Shown here one piece after another: positions 6,017 through 6,339 of a DNA stretch of 6,339 nt (the stretch's first letter is position 1; the number at the start of each line of letters is the position of its first letter). The notes below the pieces were generated by a model that was not told the DNA's origin, ran no database searches, and saw only the letters and a list, made by a program, of their open reading frames with translations. The translations under genes were made by a program, and so were the position numbers. Where the stretch lies: positions 1 to 6,339 of the forward strand of contig CAYVMN010000229.1 of assembly GCA_964452575.1 (NCBI GenBank). The letters run 5' to 3'. The stretch is from CAYVMN01 sp964452575 (lineage in GTDB: Bacteria; Desulfobacterota; DSM-4660; Desulfatiglandales; Desulfatiglandaceae).

Positions 6017-6043
6017 TGATAGGCTTTGAAGGATAGCCTATCA
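6017..6043 (-). promoter_or_regulatory. Stem-loop in the ssb leader
   Basis: TGATAGGCT (6017-6025) and AGCCTATCA (6035-6043) form a perfect nine-pair stem with a nine-base loop. With the proposed ssb promoter, transcription would begin at about 6043, so the hairpin would sit at the very 5' end of the mRNA, 13 bases from the ribosome binding site. It may stabilise the message, or as DNA it may be an operator over the start point. There is no T run, so it is not an intrinsic terminator. Confidence 0.55.
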
Positions 6044-6049
6044 CTGAGT

Positions 6050-6079
6050 ACCCTAGCACAAAGAAACATGCCAGATCAA
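6050..6079 (-). promoter_or_regulatory. Probable ssb promoter
   Basis: On the minus strand, TTGATC (6074-6079) and TAGGGT (6050-6055) are 18 bases apart, with TGC directly before the -10 (extended -10). The first four bases of the -35 fit the consensus, and the -10 matches at three of six. The predicted start near 6043 leaves a leader of about 53 bases. A second, more distant candidate uses TATTAT at 6167-6172. Confidence 0.4.
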
Positions 6080-6153
6080 GGCAATTGACGCCCCATTTTG
6101 GCAAAGACCCGTATAGGCTATTGACTGTTAGGATCAAAAGGGTTAAGCTACTG

Positions 6154-6166
6154 TTTATTCAATAAA
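6154..6166. other. AT-rich palindrome TTTATT-C-AATAAA
   Basis: A perfect 13-base palindrome sits in the most AT-rich part of the spacer between ssb and the rarA-like gene, next to an ATAGnCTAT copy. It may be an easily melted promoter region or a protein site; there is no further evidence. Confidence 0.3.
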
Positions 6167-6262
6167 ATAATAGTCTATTGATTCCGGTACCCAATGGGTT
6201 GTCGTTTCCTTCTGGGATAAGGACAAACACCTTTCGTAATACTTTAGCGCTTTGAAAAGACT

Positions 6263-6268
6263 GAGGAG
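6263..6268 (+). promoter_or_regulatory. Ribosome binding site of the right-edge gene
   Basis: GAGGAG stands four bases before ATG 6273. This good site supports reading the last 67 bases as the start of a gene. Confidence 0.65.
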
Positions 6269-6272
6269 TAAG

Positions 6273-6339
6273 ATGACAGACCGCGAGGGTCTTTTTTCCA
6301 AAGGACGTAACCCAAATTCTTCAGAGCCTCTGGCACGCC
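6273..6339 (+). CDS. rarA: Start of a probable RarA/MgsA-type AAA+ ATPase, cut by the right edge
   Basis: Only the first 22 codons are inside the window. They begin MTDREGLFSKGRN and end SSEPLAR. A short LF-containing lead followed by a PLAxRMRP segment opens RarA (MgsA, formerly YcaJ; WRNIP1 in eukaryotes), an AAA+ ATPase acting at stalled replication forks and known to interact with SSB. The visible part fits up to PLAR; the diagnostic RMRP, Walker A and Walker B motifs lie beyond the edge. A good ribosome binding site precedes the ATG. The gene is divergent from ssb across 282 bases. The name rests on a very short match and on context, so treat it as provisional. Confidence 0.5.
   Translation, partial: MTDREGLFSKGRNPNSSEPLAR

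Larger units (their letters stand above)
6019..6178. repeat. Four copies of the palindrome ATAGnCTAT upstream of ssb
   Basis: Copies are at 6019-6027 (ATAGGCTTT, one mismatch), 6033-6041 (ATAGCCTAT), 6113-6121 (ATAGGCTAT) and 6170-6178 (ATAGTCTAT). The last two share a longer direct repeat, ATAGnCTATTGAyT. Three exact copies of a pattern with eight fixed bases in about 150 bases are very unlikely by chance, and I found none in the rest of the window. The placement between divergent ssb and the rarA-like gene suggests binding sites for a dimeric regulator. Confidence 0.5.

Noticed and set aside
5991..6137. 49-residue in-frame extension of ssb.
   Set aside because: SSB proteins begin just before the NKVILIGRLG block, and a strong ribosome binding site precedes ATG 5990. 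The extension region holds the stem-loop and promoter.

Overview
The window reads as ordinary chromosomal DNA of a mesophilic bacterium with moderate GC. I infer an anaerobic member of the Desulfobacterota (old Deltaproteobacteria). The hints are a stand-alone TatA, sucC-sucD with housekeeping genes on both sides, AGGAGG-type ribosome binding sites with some GTG and TTG starts, and the general look of the proteins. I see no insertion sequence, phage gene, tRNA, rRNA or CRISPR array, and no strong intrinsic terminator.

Left part (1-1768), minus strand. A partial gene of unknown function starts with GTG at 401 and runs off the left edge. Bases 402-715 hold no convincing gene but do hold a widely spaced inverted repeat. 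Next come radC (716-1456) and, just upstream of it, a small gene starting with GTG at 1768 whose second half seems displaced by one base.

Middle part (1885-5552), plus strand. First is orn (oligoribonuclease, TTG start at 1948), followed within 10 bases by a two-helix membrane protein. Then comes sucC-sucD (succinyl-CoA synthetase, TCA cycle) behind a TTGACA-type promoter that overlaps the stop codon of the gene before. Next are a six-cysteine, probably zinc-binding small protein, and tatA of the twin-arginine export system.

Right part (5571-6339). ssb is on the minus strand and convergent with tatA. The first codons of a gene that looks like rarA/mgsA (AAA+ ATPase at replication forks) are on the plus strand at the right edge. 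The 282-base spacer between these divergent genes carries four copies of the short palindrome ATAGnCTAT, two of which form a stem-loop at the likely 5' end of the ssb mRNA. ssb, rarA and radC are all linked to DNA maintenance, but nothing shows that they form one system.

I found no obvious new multi-gene system. The items most worth a second look are the repeated palindromes upstream of ssb, the inverted repeat next to the left-edge gene, the apparent frameshift upstream of radC, and the unnamed small proteins.
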